Assembly (NCBI RefSeq): GCF_006716085.1
Contig: NZ_VFON01000001.1
Span: 930,001 to 994,000, forward strand
Direction: 5' to 3'
DNA length: 64,000 nucleotides
Source: Leucobacter komagatae
Lineage (GTDB): Bacteria; Actinomycetota; Actinomycetes; Actinomycetales; Microbacteriaceae
Every line of letters begins with the position of its first letter. Within the stretch, counting starts at the first letter, position 1. Shown one piece after another: positions 7,615 to 16,649 of this stretch. A program made the translations under genes and the position numbers. The notes below the pieces were generated by a model. The model was given only the letters and a program-made list of their open reading frames with translations, did no database searches and had not been told where the DNA came from.

Positions 7615-8370
7615 ATGGCGCATTCCGATCACACCTTTGAGCACGACGACTTCACCATGGTGTTCTCGAGCTATCCCGGGCCGCGCTCCCGCACCTTCGT
7701 GCTCATTCACGGCATTGGCATGGGCCGCATCGTGTTCGACGAGGTTGCGGAAGTGTTGGCGGCGCAGGGCACCGTCTTGGTTCCTGATCTCCCGGGGTTC
7801 GGAGACTCCCCCGAACCCGGCACCATGGCCACCATTCAAGACAACGCCGAACTCATCAAGCGGTTCATCGACAGCCAGGCCACGGGCGAGGTGACGCTCG
7901 TGGGGCACTCCATGGGCACCCAGATCGTCGCGGAGGTCGCGAAGCAGTTCCCCGACACCATCGACACGCTCGTGCTCATCGCCCCCACGATCAATCGGCA
8001 CGAGCGAAGCGCGACGAAGCAGGCCGCGCGAATGGTGCAGGATCTCTATGGCGAGTCCCCCAAGGTGCTTGTCGAGGGCGTCGTCGAGTACACGAAGACA
8101 AGCCCCCTATGGTTCGCGAACAAGCTGCGCCTAATGCTCGACCACCGCATCGAAGAGGTCGTTCGAGAGGTCGCCACGCCAACGCTCGTGATGCGCGGCG
8201 AGACAGATCGCGTGTGCCCCAGGGACTGGGTCACGGAGGTCGCGGACGCGCTCCCGAACTCCGAGTACGAGGAAATTCCGGATCGCGGCCACGAGGCCGT
8301 AATCAAGAGCCCGGAACCCGTCGCCTCGATGGTGCTCGACTTCGTAACCCGCAGGGCTCGGCGAAACTAG
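7615..8370 (+). CDS. Alpha/beta hydrolase
   Basis: The 251-residue enzyme has the oxyanion motif HGIGMG at about 31-36 and VPDLPGFGDS. The nucleophile elbow is GHSMG at about 99-103. The acid appears near ETDRVCP and the catalytic His in DRGHEAV near the C-terminus. The triad is therefore complete for an esterase or C-C hydrolase; the substrate is unknown. It follows the SRPBCC gene by 28 bases but has its own TACGCT -10-like box 7 bases before ATG, so it may be transcribed separately as a leaderless message. Confidence 0.85.
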   Translation: MAHSDHTFEHDDFTMVFSSYPGPRSRTFVLIHGIGMGRIVFDEVAEVLAAQGTVLVPDLPGFGDSPEPGTMATIQDNAELIKRFIDSQATGEVTLVGHSMGTQIVAEVAKQFPDTIDTLVLIAPTINRHERSATKQAARMVQDLYGESPKVLVEGVVEYTKTSPLWFANKLRLMLDHRIEEVVREVATPTLVMRGETDRVCPRDWVTEVADALPNSEYEEIPDRGHEAVIKSPEPVASMVLDFVTRRARRN

Positions 8371-8404
8371 CAAACTCACAAACCAGCAAAGTAGTTAAGT
8401 GCCT

Positions 8405-8410
8405 TATAGT
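8405..8410 (+). promoter_or_regulatory. -10 box (TATAGT) of the marR-type gene
   Basis: TATAGT lies 10 bases before the ATG within an AT-rich patch that contrasts with its surroundings. Two similar words, AGTGCCTTA and GGTGCCTAA, flank it and could be an autoregulatory site. Confidence 0.45.
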
Positions 8411-8420
8411 ATGGTGCCTA

Positions 8421-8927
8421 ATGAATGCGTTAATGGATCACAAACATGCCCTGCTCCTCGAACACGCCGGGCTTCGCGGGCAGGCCGCCGGCGCCACTGA
8501 CCTCGTGATGGCACTCCTGCACACCGCGGCTCGCATCGATCGCGCCTGTGCAGCCCAGCTGGCGACGTTCGACCTCACCGAGGGTCGGCTGAGCGTCATG
8601 CTCGTGGTCGCAAGTCACGAAGGCGCAACCCCGGCCCTCGTCGCGGATCGGCTCGGCATCACCCGGGCCGCGGTCACTGGACTGCTCGACGGCCTCGAAC
8701 GCCAGGGCTTCGTTACGCGCCAGGGCAGCGCGACCGACCGCCGTTCATCGACGATCTCACTCACGGAATCAGGATCCGCGACGCTTGAGCGGGTCTCGCC
8801 CATCTACGGCGAGTGGCTCTCTGCACTGACCGCGGGCATCGACGACAGCGCGGCGAGCGCCGCGCTCGCAACGCTCGACGCCCTGCAGCGCAATGTCGAG
8901 GCGTTCAGGTCGGGAGCAGCCCAGTGA
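8421..8927 (+). CDS. MarR-family winged-helix regulator
   Basis: The 168-residue protein has the MarR arrangement: N-terminal helices, a wHTH (VADRLGITRAAVTGLLDGLERQGFV at about residues 74-98), and a wing with TDRRSSTISLTESG containing the conserved D-R-R. The dimerisation helix is at the C-terminus. A second ATG four codons later is an alternative start. Its stop overlaps the next gene's GTG, so it probably controls that operon. The ligand is unknown. Confidence 0.87.
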   Translation: MNALMDHKHALLLEHAGLRGQAAGATDLVMALLHTAARIDRACAAQLATFDLTEGRLSVMLVVASHEGATPALVADRLGITRAAVTGLLDGLERQGFVTRQGSATDRRSSTISLTESGSATLERVSPIYGEWLSALTAGIDDSAASAALATLDALQRNVEAFRSGAAQ

Positions 8928-9712
8928 GCGGACAGACCCCGGGGGCGTCGAGGATCGCCGACGTCACGAGCCGCCACCTCGCGGCGCTGAACGCGGGTAC
9001 CGCGGAGGCGCGCACGCTGACCGAGGCGCTCGCGATCGACCACGCCGCGCTCCTCACGGCCGCGCTCCCCTCATCCGCTGGCCCGAGCCCGAACGCCCAG
9101 CTCATAGCCGAGGTCTCGGAGGCGCAGAGCCTCGGTATCCTGAAGCGCATGGCGGCGATCGGCGCGGCCCTGCACGAACACCTGTCACCCACCGAACTCG
9201 CCACGCTCGCCGAGCACCCGTCCGACACCGTACGCGGTTGGTGGTGCTTCGCCACCGCGGCCGACGCCTCGCTCGATGCCGCGGAGCTGCTGGACGCATG
9301 CAGGCCCCGCGCCAATGACTCCCGCTTCACCGTGCGCGAGTGGGTCTGGATGGCGCTCAGGCCCCGCCTCACCCCCGACCTCGCGCAGGCCGTCGCGCTG
9401 CTCGAGCCGTGGACGCGAAGCGAATCAGAAAACCTGCGCCGGTTCGCGAGCGAGGCTCTCCGCCCGCGCGGCGTGTGGGCCGCCCACATTGCGGAGTTCA
9501 AGGCTCACCCGGAGCTCGGGGAACCGCTCCTCGAGCCACTCCGATCAGACCCAGCGAAGTACGTGCAGGATTCGGTCGCGAACTGGGTGAACGACGCTTC
9601 AAAGTCTGCCCCCGAGTGGGCCCGGGCGACGTGCGAGCGCTGGCTCCGTGAAAGCCCAACGTCGGCGACGGCCCGGATCGTGAAGCGCGCGCTGCGCACG
9701 ATCGGCCCGTGA
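8924..9712 (+). CDS. HEAT-repeat protein of the DNA alkylation repair (AlkC/AlkD) type
   Basis: The 262-residue all-helical protein has stacked repeats, e.g. PTELATLAEHPSDTVRGWWCFAT, FTVREWVWMALRP, ENLRRFASEALRPRGVW and AKYVQDSVANWVNDASK. The R-x-F/W-x-S-E and V-D-S-V-N-W-N-D-Ala-style motifs resemble the DNA alkylation repair family, which flips or excises alkylated bases. Its GTG overlaps the MarR gene's stop (GTGA), so the two are coupled. Glycosylase activity is inferred from family only; catalytic residues were not verified. Confidence 0.7.
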   Translation: MSGQTPGASRIADVTSRHLAALNAGTAEARTLTEALAIDHAALLTAALPSSAGPSPNAQLIAEVSEAQSLGILKRMAAIGAALHEHLSPTELATLAEHPSDTVRGWWCFATAADASLDAAELLDACRPRANDSRFTVREWVWMALRPRLTPDLAQAVALLEPWTRSESENLRRFASEALRPRGVWAAHIAEFKAHPELGEPLLEPLRSDPAKYVQDSVANWVNDASKSAPEWARATCERWLRESPTSATARIVKRALRTIGP

Positions 9713-9803
9713 CCAAGTAGCCGCCGCCCTCGCAAAGACACTTGCCGGACTCTCGCCGCGAGTAGACTGGGCCCACATAGCTATTGGAGCGGAGGTGTAT
9801 GGG

Positions 9804-10097
9804 ATGCTGATCTCGCTGTGGATGATGGCGCAGTTCGTGCTGCTCACCCTCGTCGTCGCCTTCGGTGCAGCACAGCCGCAGTCTCCCGCGCAGCTCCTCC
9901 TGCTCGGCGCGGCGAGCCTGCTCGCGCTCGCCCCGATGCTCACCGCAGCCGTCGGGCGGCGAAGGGCTCCGCTCGCCACACCTGTCACCCCGCCAGCAGC
10001 GCTGCCCCGCAGGGCCGCGCTGCGGACATTCGTGCTGCCCGCGGACCCGGGTACCCCCGGCTCCGCTTTCGCTCGCGCACCCTCGTTCGTCGCCTAG
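9804..10097 (+). CDS. Small membrane protein upstream of yidC (DUF6412-like)
   Basis: The 97-residue protein has two adjacent hydrophobic helices (LISLWMMAQFVLLTLVVAFGAA and LLLLGAASLLALAPML) and then a basic, Pro/Ala-rich cytoplasmic tail. Short two-helix proteins of this type often sit directly before yidC in Microbacteriaceae, which is why I compare it to DUF6412. I could not test the match. GGAGG lies 8 bases before ATG, so this start is preferred over an overlapping GTG three codons earlier. Confidence 0.65.
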   Translation: MLISLWMMAQFVLLTLVVAFGAAQPQSPAQLLLLGAASLLALAPMLTAAVGRRRAPLATPVTPPAALPRRAALRTFVLPADPGTPGSAFARAPSFVA

Positions 10098-10238
10098 CGC
10101 CTCGACCCGACGACGAACCCTCTCCCCGCGCGCCGACACAGTCGGCGGGCGCCCGGACGTGTACCCCAACCGTGGGCCCCAAAGCTTCGTCGCCGTCTCG
10201 AGGTGATCCATCGATCACACTGACGAAACGAGACACCC

Positions 10239-11030
10239 TTGAATATCTACGAATTCTTGCCCATCAAACTGCTGATCCGCGGCGCCTACTGGCTGGTCAC
10301 CACGCTGAGTGACCTCATCGACCCTCTCGCGGGCGCACAGAGTGCTGCGGTCGCCATCATCATCCTCACAATCGGGGTCCGCCTCATCCTCATCCCCGTT
10401 GGCCGCTCACAGGTGAAGGCGACGCTCGCGCGCCAGCGCATCGCGCCGAAGCTCGCCGAGCTGCAGCGCAAGTACAAGAACCCAGAGGTGCTGCAGCGCA
10501 AGACGATGGAGCTCTATGCGAGCGAGAAGGCCTCGCCGTTTGCCGGGTGCCTGCCGGTGCTCGCGCAAATGCCCGTGCTCATGGCCGTCTACGGCCTGTT
10601 CATCCTCCCAGAGGTCGACGGCCACCCCAACGAGCTCCTCACGAAGTCGTTCCTCGGGATCCCGCTTGATGCGGGCCTCGCCGGCCAGGTTGGCGGCGGC
10701 ACAGTCACGATCACTCACGTTGTCGTCGGCCTCGTGATCATGGCCCTCATCGGCGCGGTCACCCAGACCTCTCGAAAGCTGCTCACGCCGCCCGCTCCCG
10801 AGCCCGCCGCCGCCACGGCCTCCAAGCCCGCGAATCTCCCCGAGGGGATGCCCGACCTCAGCGGCATGACGAAGATGATGAGCTTCGTGCCCTTCATCAC
10901 GGTGTTCATCGCCGCGATCGTGCCGCTTGCTGCCGCGCTCTACCTCGCGACGACAACGACGTGGACGCTCGTGGAGCGCCTCGTGCTCGGCAAGATCTAC
11001 GGCACGCTGCCAGCGCGCGAGCGCGCCTAG
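10239..11030 (+). CDS. yidC: YidC/Oxa1-family membrane protein insertase
   Basis: The 263-residue YidC has the conserved cytoplasmic loop (VGRSQVKATLARQRIAPKL, QRKYKNPEVLQRKTMELY) and the FAGCLPVLAQMPVLMAVYGLF membrane core. Later segments end at VERLVLGKIYG. YidC inserts membrane proteins with or without SecYEG. It lacks the large periplasmic P1 domain, as usual in Gram-positive bacteria. It starts at TTG. Being distant from rpmH/rnpA, it is probably a second, accessory yidC. Confidence 0.92.
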   Translation: MNIYEFLPIKLLIRGAYWLVTTLSDLIDPLAGAQSAAVAIIILTIGVRLILIPVGRSQVKATLARQRIAPKLAELQRKYKNPEVLQRKTMELYASEKASPFAGCLPVLAQMPVLMAVYGLFILPEVDGHPNELLTKSFLGIPLDAGLAGQVGGGTVTITHVVVGLVIMALIGAVTQTSRKLLTPPAPEPAAATASKPANLPEGMPDLSGMTKMMSFVPFITVFIAAIVPLAAALYLATTTTWTLVERLVLGKIYGTLPARERA

Positions 11031-12532
11031 AGCGCCGACGCGGGCACCCGCATCGAGCGCCCCCAGGCGGCTCGGGTTGGCTTGAGGTTTGGCACGCCGA
11101 GCACCGTCGGGCCCGCGCCGTGCACAGCGCGGAACGCCCGCGAGAAAGCGGGCAGGTGGGCGTAGCCGAGCTCGCGCGAGATCTCCGACGGTGTCTCGCC
11201 GTCGCCGAGCTGATTGCGGGCGCGAGTCATGCGGAGGAGGCGCAGCCAGGCCGCTGGGCTCTCCCCGGTCCGCTCGTGGATCACACGCGCGAACTCGCGC
11301 TCGCTCACCCCGAGTCGCGTGGCTGCGACCCCGAGCCGCAGGTCGGGCTCGCGCGCGAAGAGGTTCGCGGCGGCGCCCAGGAGGGCGTCGTCCGGGGTCA
11401 CCGCGGCGCGCACCGAGCCCGCGATCGTAGCGGCAAAGCCGCGATCAGGATCCACGCCGACGACACCCACCCGCGTGTAGCTGGCGAGCACCGCTTCGAG
11501 CAGCCCGCCCTCCCACAGCGATCCAATCGCGGCGGGCTTCACCGGCGCGCCAATCGCGCCGGTGCGCGCGGAGCGGAACCCGAGCGGCACGAGCAGCGAG
11601 CCCGCCGGGGTGCGAAACTCGTTGGGCGTCCCCGCGGGGATGATGACAGCATCCCCCTCGGCGAGTGAGAGCTCGCGGCCACCAACTATGAGCTGAGCGC
11701 CGCCGCGCGCCGCCCAGACGGCGACGTGCGCCCCGTTCACGCGGGTCCAGGTGCGTCGTTCTGGCGCGGCGCCCGGCCGGGCGCCCGCCTCTCCCCCACT
11801 CCCGGGGCGGGTTCGCCCGAGCCCCGGCGCGGAGACGCGCATACACGCGTCGGCGGAGCGCTGGCGCCACTGCCCCGGGGTCGCGCCTGTCGCCTCAGAG
11901 AACGCGCGGCTGAAGGCGGGCACCCCGCCATACCCCACGCGGTGCGCGACCCACTCGATGTCGCGCCCCTCCGCGAGCATGTCAGCCGCGGCTCGCACCC
12001 GCTGTCGCCTGGCCCACGCGGCGATGCCCCATCCGGTCTCCGATTGGAATCGACGCTGCACGGTGCGAACGCTCCACCCAGGGGCCGCCGACCCCACCGC
12101 CTCCGCGAGCCCTGTCTCCGAGCCGCGCGTCAGCAGCTCGGCGAGTGCGCGGAGCTCCGGCGATACGGGGGCAGGCGGCGCCGCGAGCGGTTCTGGGCTG
12201 TCACCCGTGAGCTCGAACTGCGCTGGACCGTCTGCCCCGTCGAGGTGCCCGAGCACGTCAACGAAGGCGTGCAGGAGGCTCGTGTGCGCGTGCTCGGGGA
12301 CGCTCAGCCGAGTGGCGACCGTGCGACCCCCGCCCGAGACCGGAAGTGGCAGCACGACAGCGCCGGGCGAGGGCCGCACAGCCACGAGATCGCCGGCGGG
12401 CACCCACACCCCCGTGTGCGCTCGAAGCCGGAGCCTCTCGCCACCAATGCTGACCTCCGCGCTCCCGCGAAGCACGGCGTAGAGCATCGACTCGGTGAGT
12501 CGAACAGGTGGCAGCTGAACGGCTGGTAACAC
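11027..12532 (-). CDS. Tandem AraC-type regulator (two sensor-plus-HTH units fused)
   Basis: The 501-residue protein is two AraC regulators in one chain. Unit 1 is a cupin-like sensor (about 1-110) with an HTH pair (about 140-230: SVRTVQRRFQSETG, VAHRVGYGGVPAFSRAFSEATGATPGQW). Unit 2 is a second cupin (about 260-360, LSLAEGDAVIIPAGTPNEF) with its own HTH pair (about 385-485: LGVSEREFARVIHERTG, EISRELGYAHLPAFSRAFRAVHG). It is divergent from the siderophore operon and probably regulates it. A GTG further upstream would add 25 residues but would run across the iron-box-like site, so the GTG after GGAAATGACACC is preferred. Confidence 0.78.
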   Translation of the reverse strand: MLPAVQLPPVRLTESMLYAVLRGSAEVSIGGERLRLRAHTGVWVPAGDLVAVRPSPGAVVLPLPVSGGGRTVATRLSVPEHAHTSLLHAFVDVLGHLDGADGPAQFELTGDSPEPLAAPPAPVSPELRALAELLTRGSETGLAEAVGSAAPGWSVRTVQRRFQSETGWGIAAWARRQRVRAAADMLAEGRDIEWVAHRVGYGGVPAFSRAFSEATGATPGQWRQRSADACMRVSAPGLGRTRPGSGGEAGARPGAAPERRTWTRVNGAHVAVWAARGGAQLIVGGRELSLAEGDAVIIPAGTPNEFRTPAGSLLVPLGFRSARTGAIGAPVKPAAIGSLWEGGLLEAVLASYTRVGVVGVDPDRGFAATIAGSVRAAVTPDDALLGAAANLFAREPDLRLGVAATRLGVSEREFARVIHERTGESPAAWLRLLRMTRARNQLGDGETPSEISRELGYAHLPAFSRAFRAVHGAGPTVLGVPNLKPTRAAWGRSMRVPASAL

Positions 12533-12560
12533 GGTGTCATTTCCAATCAACAGATGAAAG

Positions 12561-12579
12561 TAAGGCTTGGCTAACTTTG
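12561..12579. promoter_or_regulatory. DtxR/IdeR-like iron box between the regulator and the siderophore operon
   Basis: TAAGGCTTGGCTAACTTTG matches the 19-bp actinobacterial iron-box consensus TTAGGTTAGGCTAACCTAA at 13 positions, including the GGCTAAC core. It sits 60-78 bases before the binding-protein start, where an iron-loaded repressor could block the promoter. Confidence 0.6.
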
Positions 12580-12638
12580 AGGATAGCGCGCACCGCTGTG
12601 CCGCCACACAACATCAGGAACACTCGGAGGTTTCCCGC

Positions 12639-13634
12639 ATGGCTAGACGCCTGCCCACCCTCGCTGCCCTCGCCGCAGCCGCCTTGCTGCTCGCAGGTTG
12701 CAGCCCCGCCGCCTCGGATTCCGCGCCGGGCGACTCGGGCCCCGCGGAATCCACCGGCGACTGGCCCCGCACAATCGAGCACGCCGCGGGCACCACGACC
12801 ATCGAGGAGCAGCCCCTCCGCATCGTATCGGTCGCGCCGTCGATCACGGGCGGCCTGCTCTCGCTTGAGGCACCCATCGTGGCCACCGGTGCCGCCCCCG
12901 TCACCCCGCTGTCTGACGAGAACGGCTTCTTCACGCAGTGGGCAGACGTCGCTATCGACCGCGGTGTCGAGGTCGCGTACAAGGACCTTGAGCTCGACAT
13001 TGACGCCGTTGACCAGTTCGAGCCCGACCTCATCATCGGCTCGGCGAACGGCGGCGACAGCACCGCCGACGCATACGATCAGCTCTCCGAGATCGCCCCC
13101 ACGGTTCTCCTCGACTACGGTGACGCCACCTGGCAGGAGCTCACCGAGCAGATCGCAGAGATCACTGGGCTCGAGTCGAAGGCGACGGAGGTGCTCGCCG
13201 AGTACGACGAGTGGGTTGTCGGCCAGGCGAAGAAGATCAAGCTCCCGCCGCAGCCGACAACGGCGCTCGTCTATATGGGCCCCGAGGGCTCGTGGCCCTT
13301 TGACCCCGCGAGCCCGCAGGCGATGCTACTCAGCTCGCTCGGGTTCGACTACCAGCCGCCGCGCGAAGAATTCCTCACCGAGGGGCAGGGTGGCCGCGTC
13401 GGCATCCTCACGAGCGAGAACGCGCCCGATGGCCTCGCCGACGCAGAAACCATCATGATCGTCGCCATGCTCGGAGGCGACCCCGTCGCTGAGTTCGCGA
13501 AGGATCCGCTGCTGAAGAACCTCCCCGCGCTCACGAGCGACAACGTCTACACGATGGGCGCGCAGGCGTTCCGCCTCGACTACTACAGCGCGAAGCTGAC
13601 CGTCGAGCTCATCGTCGATACCTTCTCGGGCTAG
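12639..13634 (+). CDS. Ferric-siderophore ABC transporter substrate-binding lipoprotein
   Basis: The 331-residue lipoprotein has a basic N-terminus, a hydrophobic core and the lipobox LLAGC at about residue 23. It then has a FepB/FhuD-type periplasmic-binding fold: RIVSVAPSITGGLLSLEAPIVAT, ELDIDAVDQFEPDLIIGSANGG and a long backbone helix near 180-200. It would capture ferric siderophore at the outer face of the membrane. GGAGG is 8 bases before ATG. It is the first gene of the iron-uptake operon. Confidence 0.92.
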   Translation: MARRLPTLAALAAAALLLAGCSPAASDSAPGDSGPAESTGDWPRTIEHAAGTTTIEEQPLRIVSVAPSITGGLLSLEAPIVATGAAPVTPLSDENGFFTQWADVAIDRGVEVAYKDLELDIDAVDQFEPDLIIGSANGGDSTADAYDQLSEIAPTVLLDYGDATWQELTEQIAEITGLESKATEVLAEYDEWVVGQAKKIKLPPQPTTALVYMGPEGSWPFDPASPQAMLLSSLGFDYQPPREEFLTEGQGGRVGILTSENAPDGLADAETIMIVAMLGGDPVAEFAKDPLLKNLPALTSDNVYTMGAQAFRLDYYSAKLTVELIVDTFSG

Positions 13635-13637
13635 CGC

Positions 13638-14687
13638 GTGCCCAAGACCGTTGCTGAGCGGAGCGCCGTGGGTACCCCGCGGCGCTCCGCAGCGAGCCGT
13701 ACCGCGTTGCTGCTCATCTCGAGCGCAATCGTCCTCGCGACGACGGCGGTTGTCGGGATCGGCCTCGGATCGAACCCGATCCCACCCGCGCGGGTGATCG
13801 AGGCGCTCGTCGCGTACGACCCGGGAAACAACGATCACCTCGTGGTCGTGCTCTCGCGGCTGCCGCGAATCGCGCTCGGCGCGATCGTCGGTGCGGCGCT
13901 CGGGGTTGCCGGAACGCTCATGCAATCGGTCACCCGCAACCCGCTCGCCGACCCGGGCATTCTCGGGGTGAACGCCGGGGCTTCGTTCGCGGTCGTCATC
14001 GCTATCGCGTTCCTCGGCATCACCGACGTACGTGGCTACATCTGGTTCTCGTTCGTCGGGGCCGCGGCGGCCGCGGCGCTCGTGTACCTCCTCGGCAGCT
14101 CCCGCGGGAACGCCGGCACCCCCGTTCGCATCGCCCTCGCTGGCACCGCCGTGACCATCGTCATCGGTGCGCTCACCCAGATGGTGCTGCTGAGCAACGA
14201 TGCGGCGTTCAACAGCTTCAGGTTCTGGGCGATCGGGTCGTTGCAGGGCCGCGACTTCGGTGTCGCCCTGACCGTGCTGCCCTTCGTCGCGGTCGGCATC
14301 GCGCTGAGCCTCGCGCTCATCTCGCCGTTGAACGCAATCACACTCGGTGACGACGTCGCAACGGCGCTCGGCACGAGCACCCTCGGAGCCCGGATAGGCG
14401 CTGCCGTGGCCGTTGTGCTGCTCGCGGGGGCCGCGACCGCCGCCGCTGGACCGATCGGCTTCATCGGCCTCGGCGCCGCACACATCGCCCGATTCTTCAC
14501 CGGGAATGAGCACCGCCGCCTGCTCCCCGCAGCGCTCCTCCTCGGCGCGACACTTCTCGTTGTCGCAGACACACTCGGCCGGGTCATCGTCGCGCCCGCC
14601 GAACTACAGACCGGCGTTGCGGCTGCACTGTTCGGCGGCCCGCTCTTCGTTGCACTCGTCCGCTCACGAAAGGTGGCAGCCCTGTGA
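13638..14687 (+). CDS. FecCD-family siderophore permease, subunit 1
   Basis: The 349-residue permease has about nine or ten membrane helices and the FecCD signatures RLPRIALGAIVGAALGVAGTLMQSVTRNPLADPGILGVNAGAS (given in outline), GAALG and the coupling segment GPIGFIGLGAAHIARF. It starts at GTG three bases after the preceding stop, and its own end overlaps the next permease by 4 bases (GTGA). It pairs with that permease to form the transmembrane channel. Confidence 0.93.
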   Translation: MPKTVAERSAVGTPRRSAASRTALLLISSAIVLATTAVVGIGLGSNPIPPARVIEALVAYDPGNNDHLVVVLSRLPRIALGAIVGAALGVAGTLMQSVTRNPLADPGILGVNAGASFAVVIAIAFLGITDVRGYIWFSFVGAAAAAALVYLLGSSRGNAGTPVRIALAGTAVTIVIGALTQMVLLSNDAAFNSFRFWAIGSLQGRDFGVALTVLPFVAVGIALSLALISPLNAITLGDDVATALGTSTLGARIGAAVAVVLLAGAATAAAGPIGFIGLGAAHIARFFTGNEHRRLLPAALLLGATLLVVADTLGRVIVAPAELQTGVAAALFGGPLFVALVRSRKVAAL

Positions 14688-15712
14688 CCGCGATCTCCGG
14701 CCGTATCCTCCGCGTCGGCGACTTCTCCTTCCGAATCCGCCCACGCCTCATGACCGTCACCCTCATCGCGGTCGCGGTGCTTGTCGCGGCGATCATCGCT
14801 TCACTCATGATCGGCACCATGCGCCTCGGCCCGGGAGACCTCGTGTCAGTGTTCACCGGCGACGCAAAGCCCTCACTCACGCGCTCGGTGTTTGGCAGGC
14901 GACTCCCCCGCGCGCTCACCGCGGGTGCGGTCGGCGCGCTGCTCGGCATGAGCGGTGCCGCATTCCAATCACTCTCGCGCAACCCGCTCGGCTCCCCCGA
15001 CATCATCGGTTTCACCTCGGGCGCCGCGACGGGCGCGGTGTTTCAAATCGTCGTGCTCGGCGGCGGCATGCTCGCGACGGCTGCCGCCGCGATCCTCGGA
15101 GGCATTCTCACCGCGCTCGCCGTCTACTTCCTCGCCCGCCGAGACGGTGTCACCGGCGGGCTCAGGCTCGTGCTCGTGGGCATCGGCGTTGGCGCGGTCG
15201 TAAGCGCGTTCTCCTCGCTCCTCATCGCGCGAGCGGACATCAACGACGCGATGGTCGCCCAGCTCTGGGGCGCGGGTTCGCTGCTCGGGCGCGGGTGGGT
15301 TCACGCCGCCGTCGCGATCGTGGCGCTCGTGGTTGTCACGCCGCTGCTCCTCACGCTCGGGAGAAGCCTCGCCCTCATGGAAATGGGCGACGACTCGGCT
15401 CACAGCGTTGGCGTGCGCGTCGAGCGCATCCGCTTCGTGGCGCTCGTCGTCGGGGTCATCGCCGCCGCCGCGGCCGTCGCGGTCGCCGGCCCGATCGCCT
15501 TTATCGCGTTCGCCGCCGCACACATCGCGCGTCACCTCGCCCCTGTCCCGGGAGTGCTCATCGGGCTCTCGGCGGTCATCGGCGCGGTGCTGCTCACGGG
15601 GGCCGACCTGCTCGCGCAGAACCTCGACGTCGGCATGCGCACCCCGGTCGGTCTCGTCACGAGCCTGCTCGGTGGCATCTACCTGCTGTGGCTCCTCGCC
15701 CGGCGTATCTGA
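14684..15712 (+). CDS. FecCD-family siderophore permease, subunit 2
   Basis: The 342-residue second permease has the same fold: LPRALTAGAVGALLGMSGAAFQ, SRNPLGSPDIIGFTSGAATGA, and the ATPase-coupling region GPIAFIAFAAAHIARHL near residue 270. The GTG start overlaps the upstream stop. The downstream ATPase begins 13 bases after its end. Two non-identical permeases with one ATPase is the FepDGC arrangement. Confidence 0.93.
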   Translation: MTAISGRILRVGDFSFRIRPRLMTVTLIAVAVLVAAIIASLMIGTMRLGPGDLVSVFTGDAKPSLTRSVFGRRLPRALTAGAVGALLGMSGAAFQSLSRNPLGSPDIIGFTSGAATGAVFQIVVLGGGMLATAAAAILGGILTALAVYFLARRDGVTGGLRLVLVGIGVGAVVSAFSSLLIARADINDAMVAQLWGAGSLLGRGWVHAAVAIVALVVVTPLLLTLGRSLALMEMGDDSAHSVGVRVERIRFVALVVGVIAAAAAVAVAGPIAFIAFAAAHIARHLAPVPGVLIGLSAVIGAVLLTGADLLAQNLDVGMRTPVGLVTSLLGGIYLLWLLARRI

Positions 15713-15725
15713 ACGGAACCTCCCC

Positions 15726-16649
15726 ATGCCACACTCCCCAGTGCTACCGCCCGCCTCGCCGTCCACGTCACTGCCTGCCGCACGAGGGCTCGCCGTCACA
15801 GAACTCGAGCTCGGCTACGGGCCCCACACCATCGTGCAGGGGCTGTCCCTCGACGTGCCACCCGAGGGCTTCACCGTGATCATTGGCCCGAACGGCTGCG
15901 GCAAGTCGACCCTGCTGCGAGCACTCTCGCGCATGCTCAAACCCCGAAGCGGCGCGGTCACCCTCGACGGCGCCGACCTCGCGGGCCAGCGCACGAAACA
16001 GGTCGCGAGGCGCATTAGTACCCTCGCGCAGGCGCCGGCCACGCCAACTGCGATCACCGTTGCTGACCTCGTTGCGCGCGGCCGAAACCCGTACCAGAGC
16101 ATTCTGCGCCAGTGGAGCGCAGCCGACGACGAAGCCGTCAGCCGGGCGCTCGCGGAGGTCGAGATGACCGAGCACGCTGAGCGCTTGGTAGAGGAGCTCA
16201 GCGGAGGCCAGCGGCAGCGCGCTTGGCTCGCGATGGCACTCGCGCAGGAGACGCCGATCCTGCTCCTCGACGAACCAACGACGTACCTTGACATCTCGCA
16301 CCAGGTCGATGTGCTCGACCTGTGCTCGCGGTTGCACGCCGGAGGCCGCACGCTCGTCGCGGTGCTGCACGATCTGAACCTCGCCGCGCGATACGCCACC
16401 CACATCGTGGCGATGCGCGGGGGCGAGATCGTTGCTCAGGGTCCGCCCGACGAGCTCATCACCCCGGCACTCCTCAGGCAGGTCTTCGACCTCGAGGCGC
16501 TCGTCATCGAAGACCCCGAGACCGGCAGGCCGCTCATCGTGCCGCGCGATACGCGACCGCACGCTTCCCGGCTCGACACTTCCCTGCCCGACGCTTCCCG
16601 ACCAACACCACGCCGCGAACCCCTCGCGGCAGAACAGGAGTCAGCATGA
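15726..16649 (+). CDS. Siderophore ABC transporter ATP-binding protein
   Basis: The 307-residue ATPase has Walker A GPNGCGKST at about 56-64, a Q-loop near STLAQ, the signature LSGGQRQR at about 158-165, Walker B ILLLDEPTTYLD and the H-loop VLHDLN. This is the FepC/FhuC type. A Pro/Arg/Asp-rich C-terminal tail of about 35 residues, with RLDTSLPDASRP-like repetition, extends beyond the usual length. Its stop overlaps the next ATG. Confidence 0.95.
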   Translation: MPHSPVLPPASPSTSLPAARGLAVTELELGYGPHTIVQGLSLDVPPEGFTVIIGPNGCGKSTLLRALSRMLKPRSGAVTLDGADLAGQRTKQVARRISTLAQAPATPTAITVADLVARGRNPYQSILRQWSAADDEAVSRALAEVEMTEHAERLVEELSGGQRQRAWLAMALAQETPILLLDEPTTYLDISHQVDVLDLCSRLHAGGRTLVAVLHDLNLAARYATHIVAMRGGEIVAQGPPDELITPALLRQVFDLEALVIEDPETGRPLIVPRDTRPHASRLDTSLPDASRPTPRREPLAAEQESA

